From Rhodocyclaceae bacterium (GTDB taxonomy: Bacteria > Pseudomonadota > Gammaproteobacteria > Burkholderiales > Rhodocyclaceae): a stretch of DNA of 64,000 bases. The notes below the pieces were generated by a model, which worked only from the letters and a program-made list of their open reading frames with translations, did no database searches and had not been told where the DNA came from. The stretch lies in NCBI GenBank assembly GCA_016704145.1, contig JADJAS010000007.1, forward strand, positions 1,674,001 to 1,738,000, written 5' to 3'. Below are positions 51,808 through 60,501 of the stretch, piece by piece (positions within the stretch are counted from its first letter, which is position 1; each line of letters starts with the position of its first letter). A program made the position numbers and the translations under genes.

Positions 51808-52085
51808 TCGAACGGGCGGGCGATAGGTTCACTGTCGTCGGGCCGATGGTGATTGCCTCGGCGACGGGGTTGAAAACGGCCGGGGAATCGGCCATTGCGT
51901 CGGGCGCGAGGTTTGTCGACCTGGCCCGGGTGACCGAAGCCGACTCGGCGGCGGTTGCCATGCTGCTGGCCTGGGTCCGCGCGGCACAGGAACGGAACCA
52001 GGAGATATCGATTCTCGGGACGCCCGACAACATTCGTTCCCTCGCCACGCTCTATGGCGTGGCGGATCTGCTGCCGCTGGCTTGA
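51804..52085 (+). CDS. mlaB: STAS-domain protein MlaB
   Basis: MlaB is a small cytoplasmic STAS protein that stabilises and activates MlaF. The 93-residue protein shows the STAS core VDLARVTEADSAAVAMLLAW. Its ATG overlaps the mlaC stop by four bases, and murA begins only 7 bases later; the bolA-type gene often found between mlaB and murA is absent. Confidence 0.88.
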   Translation: MIERAGDRFTVVGPMVIASATGLKTAGESAIASGARFVDLARVTEADSAAVAMLLAWVRAAQERNQEISILGTPDNIRSLATLYGVADLLPLA

Positions 52086-52092
52086 GCCGGGC

Positions 52093-53343
52093 ATGGACAG
52101 TCTGGCAATCCTGGGCGGACTGCCGCTGAAGGGCGAGGTAGCCATTTCAGGCGCCAAGAACGCCGCCTTGCCACTGCTGACTTTGGCCTTGCTGACCCGT
52201 GACCCGATAACGTTCAGCAATGTTCCCGATCTCAACGACATCACCACCATGCTCGGTTTGCTGGCGCAAATGGGAGTGAAGGTCGAGCGCGGCGGCGATA
52301 CCGTTTGCCTCGATGGCGGGTGCATTGACAACGCTGTGGCACCCTATGAACTGGTCAAGACCATGCGGGCGTCGATACTGGTGCTCGGCCCGCTGGTGGC
52401 GCGCTGCGGTGAAGCGCGCGTGTCGTTGCCGGGCGGTTGCGCCATCGGCGCCAGGCCGGTGGACCAGCACATCAAGGGCCTGCAGGCGATGGGCGCCGAA
52501 ATCACCGTCGAGCACGGCTACGTCCATGCCCGGGCGGCCAGACTGAAGGGAGCCAGACTGTTCACGGACATGGTGACGGTGACGGGCACGGAAAACCTGA
52601 TGATGGCTGCCTGCCTGGCGGAAGGCGAAACCGTGATCGAGAACGCCGCCCGCGAGCCCGAAGTGGTCGATCTGGCCAACTGCCTGGTCGCCATGGGGGC
52701 CAGAATTTCCGGCGCCGGCACGGACGTCATCCGCATTTGCGGCGTCGACCGACTGCACGGCACGCATCATCGCATCATGCCCGACCGCATCGAAACCGGT
52801 ACCTACTTGTGCGCTGCGGCGGCGGTCGGCGGCAATATCCGCCTGACCGGGACGTTGGCCGGCTATCTGGACGTGGTCATCGACAAGCTGGCCGAGGCTG
52901 GCTGTGACATCGCCGTCGAGCCGGATGCCATTCGCCTCGCCGCGCCTGCCCGGCTGAACTCGGTCTCGATACGCACGGAGCCGTACCCGGCCTTCCCGAC
53001 CGACATGCAGGCACAGTTCATGGCGATCAACGCTGTCGCCGACGGCACGGCGGTGATCCGCGAAACCATCTTCGAAAACCGGTTCATGCACGCCGTCGAA
53101 CTGATCCGGCTCGGCGCCGACATCAAGATCGATGGCAACACGGCTTTCGTCAAGGGGGTGGGCAAGCTCGACGGGGCGGCGGTGATGGCCACCGACCTGC
53201 GGGCCTCGGCCGGACTGGTCATCGCGGGACTGGCGGCCCAGGGCGAAACACTGGTCGATCGCATCTATCATCTGGATCGCGGCTATGAAAGGCTTGAACA
53301 CAAGCTGACGTCGCTGGGCGCCAGGGTGCGGCGGGTAAAATAG
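52093..53343 (+). CDS. murA: UDP-N-acetylglucosamine 1-carboxyvinyltransferase MurA
   Basis: MurA transfers enolpyruvate to UDP-GlcNAc, the first step of peptidoglycan synthesis. The 416-residue protein has ISGAKNAALPLL with the active-site lysine-asparagine, and the fosfomycin-target cysteine C116 in PGGCAIGARPVDQH, so it should be fosfomycin sensitive at the target level. It follows mlaB closely and precedes hisG by 4 bases, forming one long transcription unit. A diverged element-like sequence covers the codons for LPLLTLA near the N-terminus. Confidence 0.97.
   Translation: MDSLAILGGLPLKGEVAISGAKNAALPLLTLALLTRDPITFSNVPDLNDITTMLGLLAQMGVKVERGGDTVCLDGGCIDNAVAPYELVKTMRASILVLGPLVARCGEARVSLPGGCAIGARPVDQHIKGLQAMGAEITVEHGYVHARAARLKGARLFTDMVTVTGTENLMMAACLAEGETVIENAAREPEVVDLANCLVAMGARISGAGTDVIRICGVDRLHGTHHRIMPDRIETGTYLCAAAAVGGNIRLTGTLAGYLDVVIDKLAEAGCDIAVEPDAIRLAAPARLNSVSIRTEPYPAFPTDMQAQFMAINAVADGTAVIRETIFENRFMHAVELIRLGADIKIDGNTAFVKGVGKLDGAAVMATDLRASAGLVIAGLAAQGETLVDRIYHLDRGYERLEHKLTSLGARVRRVK
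52162..52184 (-). repeat. Dispersed 23-nt element-like match, copy 15, in murA (diverged)
   Basis: Minus-strand match with head AAAGTCAG, spacer CAGT, GGCA, loop AGG, CGGC. It encodes LPLLTLA in a conserved part of MurA, so chance similarity is possible; it most resembles copy 7. Confidence 0.4.
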
Positions 53344-53347
53344 CCGC

Positions 53348-53989
53348 ATGAACGGCATTACCGTCGCCCTGTCCAAGGGCCGTATTTTCGAGGAGACGCT
53401 GCCGCTGCTGGCGGCAGCCGGCATCGTGCCGAGCGAAAATCCCGAGCAGTCGCGCAAGCTCATCATCGGCACCAACCGGCCCGATGTGCGAGTGGTCATC
53501 GTGCGCGCTTCCGACGTGCCGACCTATGTCCAGTACGGTGCCGCCGACCTCGGTATCGCCGGCAAGGACGTGCTCATCGAGCATGGCGGCACGGGCTTGT
53601 ATCAGCCGCTCGACCTGAAAATCGCCAAGTGTCGCATGTGCGTCGCCGCGCCGGACGGTTTCGACTATGCCGCCGCCGTGTGCCGTGGCGCGCGCCTGCG
53701 CGTGGCGACCAAGTACATCCAGACGGCCCGCGAGCACTTCGCCGCCAAGGGCGTGCATGTCGACCTCATCAAGCTTTACGGCTCGATGGAACTGGCGCCG
53801 CTGGCCGGCCTTGCCGATGCCATCGTCGATCTGGTGTCCAGCGGCGGCACGCTCAAGGCCAACAATCTCGTCGAGGTCGAGGAGATCATGGCCATTTCGT
53901 CGCGGCTGGTGGTCAATCAGGCCAGCCTGAAAATGAAACGGGCGCTGCTGCAGCCCGTGATCGACAGTTTTGCGGGAGCGGTCAAGTGA
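53348..53989 (+). CDS. hisG: ATP phosphoribosyltransferase, short form HisG
   Basis: HisG joins ATP and PRPP in the first step of histidine synthesis. At 213 residues this is the short form, which lacks the C-terminal regulatory domain and needs HisZ; no hisZ is in the window. Motifs include ALSKGRIFEETLPLL and DLVSSGGTLKANNL (PRPP loop). Its stop overlaps the hisD GTG start. Confidence 0.96.
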   Translation: MNGITVALSKGRIFEETLPLLAAAGIVPSENPEQSRKLIIGTNRPDVRVVIVRASDVPTYVQYGAADLGIAGKDVLIEHGGTGLYQPLDLKIAKCRMCVAAPDGFDYAAAVCRGARLRVATKYIQTAREHFAAKGVHVDLIKLYGSMELAPLAGLADAIVDLVSSGGTLKANNLVEVEEIMAISSRLVVNQASLKMKRALLQPVIDSFAGAVK

Positions 53990-55281
53990 TTCGTCGACTC
54001 TCCTCCCGCGATCCCGAATTCCTCTCCGCACTCGACGCGCTGCTGCATTTCGACAACGGCACCGACGAGGCGATCGAGCGTACCGTCGCCGAGGTGCTCA
54101 CCAACGTCCGTACGCTCGGTGATGCGGCGGTGCTCGACTACACGCGCCGTTTCGACCGGCTGGACGTGGCGACGATGGCGCAGCTGGAGCTCGCGCGCAA
54201 CGTGTTGCGCGCGGCATTCGATAGTCTTCCGGCCGCCCAAAGTCAGTCGCTGCGGCACGCCGCCGAGCGCATTCGTGTCTATCATGAGCGGCAGAAGCTC
54301 GATTCCTGGGACTACACGGAAGCCGATGGCACGCGCCTGGGCCAGAAGGTCACGCCGCTGGATCGGGTCGGCCTCTACGTGCCCGGCGGCAAGGCGGCGT
54401 ATCCGAGTTCCGTGTTGATGAACGCCATTCCCGCCAAGGTCGCCGGTGTCAGGGAGCTGATCGTGGTCGTCCCGACGCCTGGCGGCCAGAGGAACGAATT
54501 GGTGCTGGCGGCGGCGCACCTGGCCGGCGTCGATCGCGTGTTCACCATCGGCGGCGCCCAGGCGGTGGCGGCGCTGGCCTACGGCACGCAGACCATTGCG
54601 CAGGTGGACAAGATCGTTGGCCCGGGCAACGCCTACGTCGCGTCGGCGAAGCGGCGCGTGTTCGGCACGGTCGGCATCGACATGGTGGCCGGCCCATCGG
54701 AAGTGCTGGTGATCTCGGACGGCTCAGGCGATCCGGAGTGGACGGCCATCGACCTTTTCGCGCAGGCCGAGCACGACGAACTTGCGCAGTCCATCCTGTT
54801 GTGTCCCGATGCTGCCTTCCTCGACCGGGTGGCGGCGGCCATCAAAAGATTGTTGCCGACCATGCCGCGCAAGGATGTCATTGCCGCTTCGATAGGCGGT
54901 CGCGGCGCATTGATCCATGTGAGCGACCTCAACGAGGCCTGCGTGATCGCCAACCGCATTGCGCCGGAGCACTTGGAGTTGTCGGTCGAAAATCCGCGTG
55001 CGTTGGTCGACAGGATTCGCCATGCCGGCGCGATCTTCCTCGGCCATTACACGTCCGAGTCGCTGGGCGATTACTGCGCCGGGCCGAACCATGTGCTGCC
55101 CACTTCGCGTAGCGCGCGCTTCTCCAGCCCGCTCGGCGTCTATGATTTCCAGAAGCGCACGAGCATCATCGAAGTCTCCGAGGCGGGCGCGCAGACGCTC
55201 GGTCCGATCGCCTCGACGCTCGCCCACGGCGAGGGCCTGACCGCGCACGCCCGCGCGGCGGAGCTGCGCATCAAGCGTTAA
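53986..55281 (+). CDS. hisD: Histidinol dehydrogenase HisD
   Basis: HisD carries out the last two oxidations to histidine. The 431-residue protein shows VGLYVPGGKAAYPSSVLM, the signature IDLFAQAEHDELAQ with zinc ligands, and the C-terminal GPNHVLPTSRSARF. The start is GTG 53986. A copy of the dispersed element encodes SQSLRHA just before the conserved AERIRVYHERQ. Its 3' end overlaps the convergent hisC by 11 bases, which is unusual for a his operon. Confidence 0.97.
   Translation: MIRRLSSRDPEFLSALDALLHFDNGTDEAIERTVAEVLTNVRTLGDAAVLDYTRRFDRLDVATMAQLELARNVLRAAFDSLPAAQSQSLRHAAERIRVYHERQKLDSWDYTEADGTRLGQKVTPLDRVGLYVPGGKAAYPSSVLMNAIPAKVAGVRELIVVVPTPGGQRNELVLAAAHLAGVDRVFTIGGAQAVAALAYGTQTIAQVDKIVGPGNAYVASAKRRVFGTVGIDMVAGPSEVLVISDGSGDPEWTAIDLFAQAEHDELAQSILLCPDAAFLDRVAAAIKRLLPTMPRKDVIAASIGGRGALIHVSDLNEACVIANRIAPEHLELSVENPRALVDRIRHAGAIFLGHYTSESLGDYCAGPNHVLPTSRSARFSSPLGVYDFQKRTSIIEVSEAGAQTLGPIASTLAHGEGLTAHARAAELRIKR
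54239..54261 (+). repeat. Dispersed 23-nt element, copy 11, in hisD
   Basis: Head AAAGTCAG, spacer TCGC, TGCG, loop GCA, CGCC. Read as SQSLRHA, the same frame as copy 4. Confidence 0.65.
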
Positions 55282-56335
55282 GAATTTCTCTTAGCGCCGC
55301 GACGAGTATCTCGCACTGCTCGTCGGTGCCGACGGTGATGCGCAAGAACTGCCCGATGCGTGGTTGCCGGAAGTGGCGGACGATGATGCTGCGTTTGCGC
55401 AATGATTTCGCCAATTCGCCGGCGTCCTGTCCGGGGTGCCGCGTGAAGATGAAGTTGGCTCCCGACGGCAGCACCTCGAAACCCAGTTCCCGCAACTTCC
55501 GCGTCAGCTCGCCGCGGCTGCGAATGACGGCTTGGCGCGTGCGCTCGAACCACTCGCGATCCTCCAGCGCGGCAACCGCGCCGGCCAGCGCCAGTCGGTC
55601 CAGCGGGTAGGAGTTGAAGCTGTTTTTGACGCGCTCCAGCGCCTCGATCAGCTTCGCGTCGCCGACCGCGAATCCCACGCGCAATCCCGCCAGCGAGCGC
55701 GACTTCGAAAGGGTGTGCACGACCAGCAGATTCGGGTAACGGTTTACGAGCGCCACCGCCGACGGAGCGCCGAAATCGACATAAGCCTCATCGACCACCA
55801 CCACCGAGTCCGGGCTGCCCGCGACGATGCGCTCGATTTCCGCGAATGGCAGCGCACAGCCCGTGGGGGCGTTCGGATTCGGAAAAATGATGCCACCGTT
55901 GGGTTGGAGATAGTCGTCGGGGCGAATCGTGAACTGCTCGGTCAACGGCACCGTGCGGTACTCGATGCCGTACAGGCCGCAGTAAACCGGATAGAAGCTG
56001 TAGGTGATGTCGGGGAAAAGAATCGGCCTGTCGTGCTTGAGCAGGGCCAGGAAGGCGTGGGCCAGCACCTCGTCGGAGCCATTGCCGACGAACACCTGCT
56101 GCGTGGCGATCTCGCCGAAATAGGCCGCCACGGCGCTCTTGAGCTGGGATCCCTCGGGATCGGGATAGAGGCGCAGGTTGTCGCCGGTCTCGCGGCGGAT
56201 GGCTTCGATGGCCTTCGGCGAGGGGCCGTACGGGTTCTCGTTGGTGTTGAGCTTGACGAGGTTCGGCAGCTTCGGCTGCTCGCCCGGCACATACGGCGTC
56301 AGCGACTTGGTGACTTCGCTCCAGTAGCGGCTCAT
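55271..56335 (-). CDS. hisC: Histidinol-phosphate aminotransferase HisC, inverted within the his cluster
   Basis: HisC is the PLP-dependent aminotransferase of the pathway. The 354-residue protein has the PLP lysine in HTLSKSRSLAGLRVGF, the NPNAPTG loop and the FTRHPGQD region. It is encoded on the minus strand exactly where betaproteobacteria normally have a rightward hisC between hisD and hisB. Its N-terminus (YWSEVTKSLTPYVPGEQPK) is the type I associate with the second HisC lineage rather than the AYHVP type usual in this operon, which suggests replacement by a different copy. It ends overlapping hisD and starts 77 bases from hisB. Confidence 0.95.
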   Translation of the reverse strand: MSRYWSEVTKSLTPYVPGEQPKLPNLVKLNTNENPYGPSPKAIEAIRRETGDNLRLYPDPEGSQLKSAVAAYFGEIATQQVFVGNGSDEVLAHAFLALLKHDRPILFPDITYSFYPVYCGLYGIEYRTVPLTEQFTIRPDDYLQPNGGIIFPNPNAPTGCALPFAEIERIVAGSPDSVVVVDEAYVDFGAPSAVALVNRYPNLLVVHTLSKSRSLAGLRVGFAVGDAKLIEALERVKNSFNSYPLDRLALAGAVAALEDREWFERTRQAVIRSRGELTRKLRELGFEVLPSGANFIFTRHPGQDAGELAKSLRKRSIIVRHFRQPRIGQFLRITVGTDEQCEILVAALREILNA

Positions 56336-56372
56336 TGCGTTTGCGGCGGGCGGTTCATGCGGTCCGAAATGG

Positions 56373-56378
56373 TATCAT
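56373..56378 (+). promoter_or_regulatory. Possible -10 element for hisB and downstream genes
   Basis: TATCAT lies 35 bases before the hisB start in the 77-base gap created by the inverted hisC. No good -35 box is seen. A promoter here would be needed unless transcripts read through the antisense of hisC. Confidence 0.35.
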
Positions 56379-56412
56379 GGCCGCGTTTTCGTCTCTCGAA
56401 GCACATCCTGAA

Positions 56413-56997
56413 ATGCGCAGCGCCGAAGTCGAACGCAACACGCTGGAAACGCGGATCCGCGTCAAGCTGAACCTCGATGGCAGCGGCCAGTCCACCCTGT
56501 CGACGGGCGTCGGTTTCTTCGACCACATGCTCGACCAGATCGCCCGCCACGGCATGATGGACATCGAGATCGCGGCCACGGGCGACCTGCACATCGACGC
56601 TCACCACACCATCGAGGATGTCGGCATCACGCTCGGCCAATGCCTGGCCCGCGCCGTCGGCGACAAGCAGGGCGTGCGCCGTTACGGCCATGCCTACGTG
56701 CCGCTCGACGAAGCGCTGTCACGCGTCGTCATCGACCTGTCCGGCCGGCCCGGACTGGTGTTCGACGTTCCCTTCGTGCGCGGCACCATCGGCGAATTCG
56801 ACGTGGACCTGGTACGCGAGTTCTTTCAGGGCCTGGTCAATCACGCCGCCATGACGGTGCACATCGACTGCCTGCGCGGCGACAACGCACACCATCAGGC
56901 CGAAACCGTGTTCAAGGCCTTCGGTCGCGCCCTGCGCATGGCCGTCGAGGCCGATCCGCGCGCCACCGGCGTACCTTCGACCAAGGGCACGCTCTGA
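56413..56997 (+). CDS. hisB: Imidazoleglycerol-phosphate dehydratase HisB
   Basis: This 194-residue protein is the monofunctional dehydratase. It has the manganese-binding histidine motifs GFFDHMLDQIARHG, DAHHTIEDVGI and CLRGDNAHHQAE. The ATG at 56413 begins MRSAEVERNT; the frame is open upstream but the earlier part is non-conserved and lies in the probable promoter. It starts the hisBHAFIE run. Confidence 0.96.
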   Translation: MRSAEVERNTLETRIRVKLNLDGSGQSTLSTGVGFFDHMLDQIARHGMMDIEIAATGDLHIDAHHTIEDVGITLGQCLARAVGDKQGVRRYGHAYVPLDEALSRVVIDLSGRPGLVFDVPFVRGTIGEFDVDLVREFFQGLVNHAAMTVHIDCLRGDNAHHQAETVFKAFGRALRMAVEADPRATGVPSTKGTL

Positions 56998-57004
56998 GTC
57001 GATC

Positions 57005-57643
57005 ATGAGTGCCAAGGGTGTCGTGGCGGTCGTCGATTACGGCATGGGCAACCTGCGTTCGGTGGCGAAAGCCATCGAGCACGTGGCCGCCGGCGCGCGG
57101 GTCCTGGTGACGTCCGATCCGGCCGTTGTCGCGGCGGCGGAGCGTGTCGTGGTGCCAGGTCAGGGCGCCATGCCGGACTGCATGCGCGAGTTGGCGGCGT
57201 GTGGCCTGCGCGAGGCAGTCATCCGCGCGGCGACAAAGAAACCATTCCTCGGCATCTGCATCGGGCTGCAGATGTTGTTCGAGCACAGCGAGGAAGGCGA
57301 TGTCGCCGGGCTGGGCATCCTGACCGGCCAGGTGCGCCGCTTTCCCGCGGCGGAGACGATCGCGAAGGGCCTCAAGGTGCCGCACATGGGCTGGAACCAG
57401 GTCGATCAGGCCGAGGCGCATCCGGTCTGGGCGAACATTCCGGACGGCAGCCGTTTCTATTTTGTGCACAGCTATTACGTCGAGCCGTCCGAACCCAGCG
57501 CAATCGCGGGCTCCACGGTCTATGGCATCCCCTTTACCAGCGCGGTGGCTCGCGCTAACATTTTCGCCGTTCAGTTCCACCCGGAGAAAAGCGCCCAGGC
57601 GGGCCTGCAACTCCTTGGCAATTTCATGCGCTGGCAACCCTGA
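57005..57643 (+). CDS. hisH: Imidazole glycerol phosphate synthase glutaminase subunit HisH
   Basis: HisH supplies ammonia to HisF. The 212-residue class I glutamine amidotransferase shows the nucleophile C85 in FLGICIGLQMLFE and the His/Glu pair in AVQFHPEKS. It starts 7 bases after hisB. A copy of the dispersed element fills the gap to hisA. Confidence 0.96.
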   Translation: MSAKGVVAVVDYGMGNLRSVAKAIEHVAAGARVLVTSDPAVVAAAERVVVPGQGAMPDCMRELAACGLREAVIRAATKKPFLGICIGLQMLFEHSEEGDVAGLGILTGQVRRFPAAETIAKGLKVPHMGWNQVDQAEAHPVWANIPDGSRFYFVHSYYVEPSEPSAIAGSTVYGIPFTSAVARANIFAVQFHPEKSAQAGLQLLGNFMRWQP

Positions 57644-57652
57644 CGTTGCCGC

Positions 57653-57675
57653 GGCGTGTCACCATCACTGACTTT
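57653..57675 (-). repeat. Dispersed 23-nt element, copy 12, between hisH and hisA
   Basis: Minus-strand copy with head AAAGTCAG, spacer TGAT, GGTG, loop ACA, CGCC; the third stem pair becomes T-G, so pairing is kept. It lies 9 bases after the hisH stop and 12 before the hisA start. Confidence 0.72.
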
Positions 57676-57687
57676 CATTTCATCACT

Positions 57688-58431
57688 ATGCTGCTGATTC
57701 CCGCGATCGACCTGAAGGACGGGCATTGCGTGCGCCTCAAGCAGGGCGCCATGGACGATGCCACGGTGTTTTCCGAACATCCGGCCGCCATGGCGCGCCA
57801 CTGGATCGCGCAGGGCGCGCGCCGGTTGCACCTGGTCGACCTCAATGGCGCCTTCGCCGGCAAGCCGAAGAACGAGCCGGCGATCAAGGCCATCCTGGAA
57901 GAGGTTGGCGACGAGATTCCCGTGCAGCTCGGCGGCGGCATCCGCGACCTCGACACCATCGAGCGCTGCCTCGACGACGGCATCAGCTACGTCATCATCG
58001 GCACGGCGGCCGTCAAGAACCCCGGTTTCCTGCACGACGCCTGCACGGCCTTCCCCGGCCACATCATCGTCGGGCTCGACGCCAAGGACGGCAAGGTGGC
58101 CGTCGACGGTTGGTCGAAGATGACCGGCCACGACGTCGTCGACCTCGCCAGGAAATTCGAGGACTACGGCGTCGAGGCGGTGATCTACACCGACATTGGC
58201 CGCGATGGCATGCTGAGCGGCGTCAACGTCGAGGCGACGGTGAAGCTGGCCCAGGCGCTGCGCATTCCGGTCATCGCCTCCGGCGGCATTGCCAGCGTCG
58301 CGGACGTCAAGGCGCTGTGCAAGGTGCAGGATGAAGGCATCATGGGCGCCATCACCGGCCGGGCGATCTACGAGGGCAAGCTCGACTTCAGGAAAGCCCA
58401 GGCGGAGGCCGACAAGCTGTCGGCGAAGTAG
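57688..58431 (+). CDS. hisA: Phosphoribosylformimino-AICAR phosphate isomerase HisA
   Basis: HisA is the (beta-alpha)8-barrel isomerase. The 247-residue protein has catalytic aspartates in LIPAIDLKDGHCV and YTDIGRDGMLSG, and phosphate-binding VQLGGGIRD and ASGGIASV. I chose ATG 57688; the frame extends upstream through the dispersed element from TTG 57646, but that part is not homologous to HisA. Confidence 0.96.
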   Translation: MLLIPAIDLKDGHCVRLKQGAMDDATVFSEHPAAMARHWIAQGARRLHLVDLNGAFAGKPKNEPAIKAILEEVGDEIPVQLGGGIRDLDTIERCLDDGISYVIIGTAAVKNPGFLHDACTAFPGHIIVGLDAKDGKVAVDGWSKMTGHDVVDLARKFEDYGVEAVIYTDIGRDGMLSGVNVEATVKLAQALRIPVIASGGIASVADVKALCKVQDEGIMGAITGRAIYEGKLDFRKAQAEADKLSAK

Positions 58432-58438
58432 GACACCC

Positions 58439-59197
58439 ATGCTTGCCAAGCGCATCATCCCCTGCCTCGACGTCAATGCCGGCCGTGTCGTCAAGGGCGT
58501 CAACTTCGTCGAGTTGCGCGATGCCGGCGATCCTGTCGAGATCGCCAGGCGCTATGACGAGCAGGGCGCCGACGAGATCACTTTTCTCGACATCACGGCC
58601 AGTTCGGACGATCGCGACATCATCCTGCACATTGTCGAGGCTTGCGCCGAGCAGGTGTTCATCCCGCTGACCGTCGGCGGCGGCGTGCGCCGCGTCGAGG
58701 ACGTACGCCGTCTGCTCAACGCGGGAGCCGACAAGGTGAGCATGAACACCGCCGCCGTGAACGATCCGCGACTGGTCGCCGATGCTTCGGCGAAAGTCGG
58801 CTCGCAGTGCATTGTCGTTGCCATCGACGCCAAGCAGACCAGTCCCGGCAAGTGGGAGGTTTTCACGCACGGCGGCCGCAAGAACGCGGGCCTCGATGCC
58901 ATCGAGTGGGCGCGGAACGTCACCGAACTGGGCGCGGGCGAAATCCTGTTGACCAGCATGGATCGAGACGGCACACGCAACGGCTTCGACCTGGAGCTGA
59001 CCCGTCGCGTCGCCGAGGCAGTGGTGGTGCCGGTGATCGCCAGTGGTGGGGTCGGCAACCTGCAACATCTTGCCGATGGCGTGCAGCAGGGCAAGGCCGA
59101 CGCGGTACTGGCCGCCAGCATCTTTCATTACGGCGAATACACGGTGCGGCAGGCCAAGGAATACATGAAATCGAGAGGTATCGAGGTGAGATTGTGA
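58439..59197 (+). CDS. hisF: Imidazole glycerol phosphate synthase cyclase subunit HisF
   Basis: HisF closes the imidazole ring using ammonia from HisH. The 252-residue barrel shows catalytic aspartates in RIIPCLDVNAGRVVKG and SMDRDGTRNGFD, and phosphate sites TVGGGVRRVED and IASGGVGNL. The start ATG lies 7 bases after hisA. Its stop overlaps the hisI GTG. Confidence 0.97.
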   Translation: MLAKRIIPCLDVNAGRVVKGVNFVELRDAGDPVEIARRYDEQGADEITFLDITASSDDRDIILHIVEACAEQVFIPLTVGGGVRRVEDVRRLLNAGADKVSMNTAAVNDPRLVADASAKVGSQCIVVAIDAKQTSPGKWEVFTHGGRKNAGLDAIEWARNVTELGAGEILLTSMDRDGTRNGFDLELTRRVAEAVVVPVIASGGVGNLQHLADGVQQGKADAVLAASIFHYGEYTVRQAKEYMKSRGIEVRL

Positions 59198-59580
59198 CAA
59201 GCAAGTGGTTGAATGAGATCAAGTGGGACGAACAGGGCCTGGTGCCGGTGATCGCCCAGGACGCCGCCAGCGGCGAGGTGTTGATGTTTGCGTGGATGAA
59301 CCGCGAGGCGCTGGAAAAGACCGCGGCCATCGGCCAGGCGGTTTACTGGTCGCGCTCCCGTCGCAAGCTCTGGCACAAGGGCGAGGAGTCCGGCCACTTC
59401 CAGAAAGTACTGGAAATCCGCACCGATTGCGACAACGACGTGGTATTGCTCAAAATCGAACAAGTGGGCGGCATCGCCTGCCATACCGGCCGCAAGAGCT
59501 GCTTCTTCCAGAAACTGGACGAAGGTACATGGTTCGCCGCCGACCCTGTCCTCAAGGACCCGAAGGAGATATACAAGTGA
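59194..59580 (+). CDS. hisI: Phosphoribosyl-AMP cyclohydrolase HisI
   Basis: This 128-residue protein opens the adenine ring of PR-AMP. Metal-binding motifs are seen in RTDCDNDVVL and ACHTGRKSCFF, and the active-site text VYWSRSRRKLWHKGEESGH is typical. The start is GTG 59194, overlapping hisF; its stop overlaps the hisE GTG. It is separate from hisE, as in most betaproteobacteria. Confidence 0.96.
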   Translation: MTSKWLNEIKWDEQGLVPVIAQDAASGEVLMFAWMNREALEKTAAIGQAVYWSRSRRKLWHKGEESGHFQKVLEIRTDCDNDVVLLKIEQVGGIACHTGRKSCFFQKLDEGTWFAADPVLKDPKEIYK

Positions 59581-59897
59581 TCAATCTCGAAGTCCTGCAC
59601 CGCGTTCAGGCGACGCTGGCGGAACGCAAGGGCGCGGCGCCCGATTCCTCGTACGTCGCCAGTCTCTACGCCAAGGGCACCGACACCATCTGCAAGAAAA
59701 TCGCGGAAGAGGCGGCCGAGGCGATTATGGCGGCCAAGGATGGCGATCGCCTGCATCTGGTGCGCGAGACCTGCGATCTCTGGTTTCATACCATGGTGCT
59801 GCTGTCCCATTTCGACATTGGTGTCGACGACATCATGGTCGAGTTCCGCCGGCGCGAGGGCATTTCCGGCATCGACGAGAAGAACTCGCGGGGCTGA
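59577..59897 (+). CDS. hisE: Phosphoribosyl-ATP pyrophosphatase HisE
   Basis: HisE hydrolyses PR-ATP to PR-AMP. The 106-residue MazG-like helical protein has the acidic motif KKIAEEAAEAIMAAKDGD and ETCDLWFHTMVLL. The start is GTG 59577, sharing bases with the hisI stop. It is followed after one base by hinT. Confidence 0.95.
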   Translation: MINLEVLHRVQATLAERKGAAPDSSYVASLYAKGTDTICKKIAEEAAEAIMAAKDGDRLHLVRETCDLWFHTMVLLSHFDIGVDDIMVEFRRREGISGIDEKNSRG

Positions 59898-59898
59898 G

Positions 59899-60249
59899 AT
59901 GAGCGATTGCATCTTCTGCAAGATCGCCCGCGGCGAGATTCCCTCGAAGAAGGTATACGAGGACGAAGACCTGTTCGCCTTCCACGACATCCACCCGCAG
60001 GCGCCGGTGCATTTCATGATCATTCCCAAGCAGCACATCGCCTCGCTGAACGACACGGACGCCCGCCACCAGGCGGTGCTCGGCAAGCTGTTCGCCAAGG
60101 CCGGCGAGATGGCTCGCTCGCAGGGGCTCGCCGACGGTTTTCGCACCATCATCAACACGGGCAGAGTGGGCCGGCAGGAGGTGTATCATCTGCACGTACA
60201 CATCCTCGGCGGTCCCGAGCCCTTGGGCGCGATGCTACCGAGAAGCTAG
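59899..60249 (+). CDS. hinT: HIT-family nucleotide hydrolase (HinT type)
   Basis: This 116-residue protein is a HIT hydrolase that acts on purine nucleoside phosphoramidates. It has CIFCKIARGEIPSKKVYED at the N-terminus and the catalytic triad motif QEVYHLHVHILGG (H-x-H-x-H). It is located between hisE and tatA, as in many betaproteobacteria, and is presumably cotranscribed. Confidence 0.94.
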   Translation: MSDCIFCKIARGEIPSKKVYEDEDLFAFHDIHPQAPVHFMIIPKQHIASLNDTDARHQAVLGKLFAKAGEMARSQGLADGFRTIINTGRVGRQEVYHLHVHILGGPEPLGAMLPRS

Positions 60250-60258
60250 GAGAGAGAC

Positions 60259-60472
60259 ATGGGTTCCTTCAGCATCTGGCATTGGTTGATCGTCCTGGTC
60301 ATCGTCATGTTGATATTCGGCACCAAGAAGCTGCGCAACGTCGGCCAGGATCTTGGCGGCGCCGTCAAGGGCTTCAAGGACGGCATGAAGGAAAGCGCCG
60401 CCGACACGCCGGCCGAGACCGAGCGGGTCGGCCATACCATCGAGGGCGAGGCCAAGAAGGGAGAAGGTCTGA
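60259..60472 (+). CDS. tatA: Twin-arginine translocase subunit TatA (end frameshifted)
   Basis: TatA forms the pore-like oligomer of the Tat pathway. The N-terminal helix and hinge (GSFSIWHWLIVLVIVMLIFGTKKLR) and amphipathic helix (VGQDLGGAVKGFKDGMK) are clear. As read, the frame does not stop but continues through the intergenic region into tatB (to 60897). If the GGG at 60459-60461 were GG, the protein would end KKEKV with a TGA at 60470-60472, a common TatA ending. I therefore list the expected tatA extent. An intrinsic terminator follows at 60502-60527, which also argues for separate genes. Confidence 0.75.
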
Positions 60473-60501
60473 GCGGACCCTCTCGGCCGCGGATACCAGG
60501 G

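Noticed and set aside
60392..60410. AAAGC...GACACGCC in tatA, similar to both ends of the element
   Set aside because: Four bases shorter than the element with a different centre; encodes an ordinary TatA tail.
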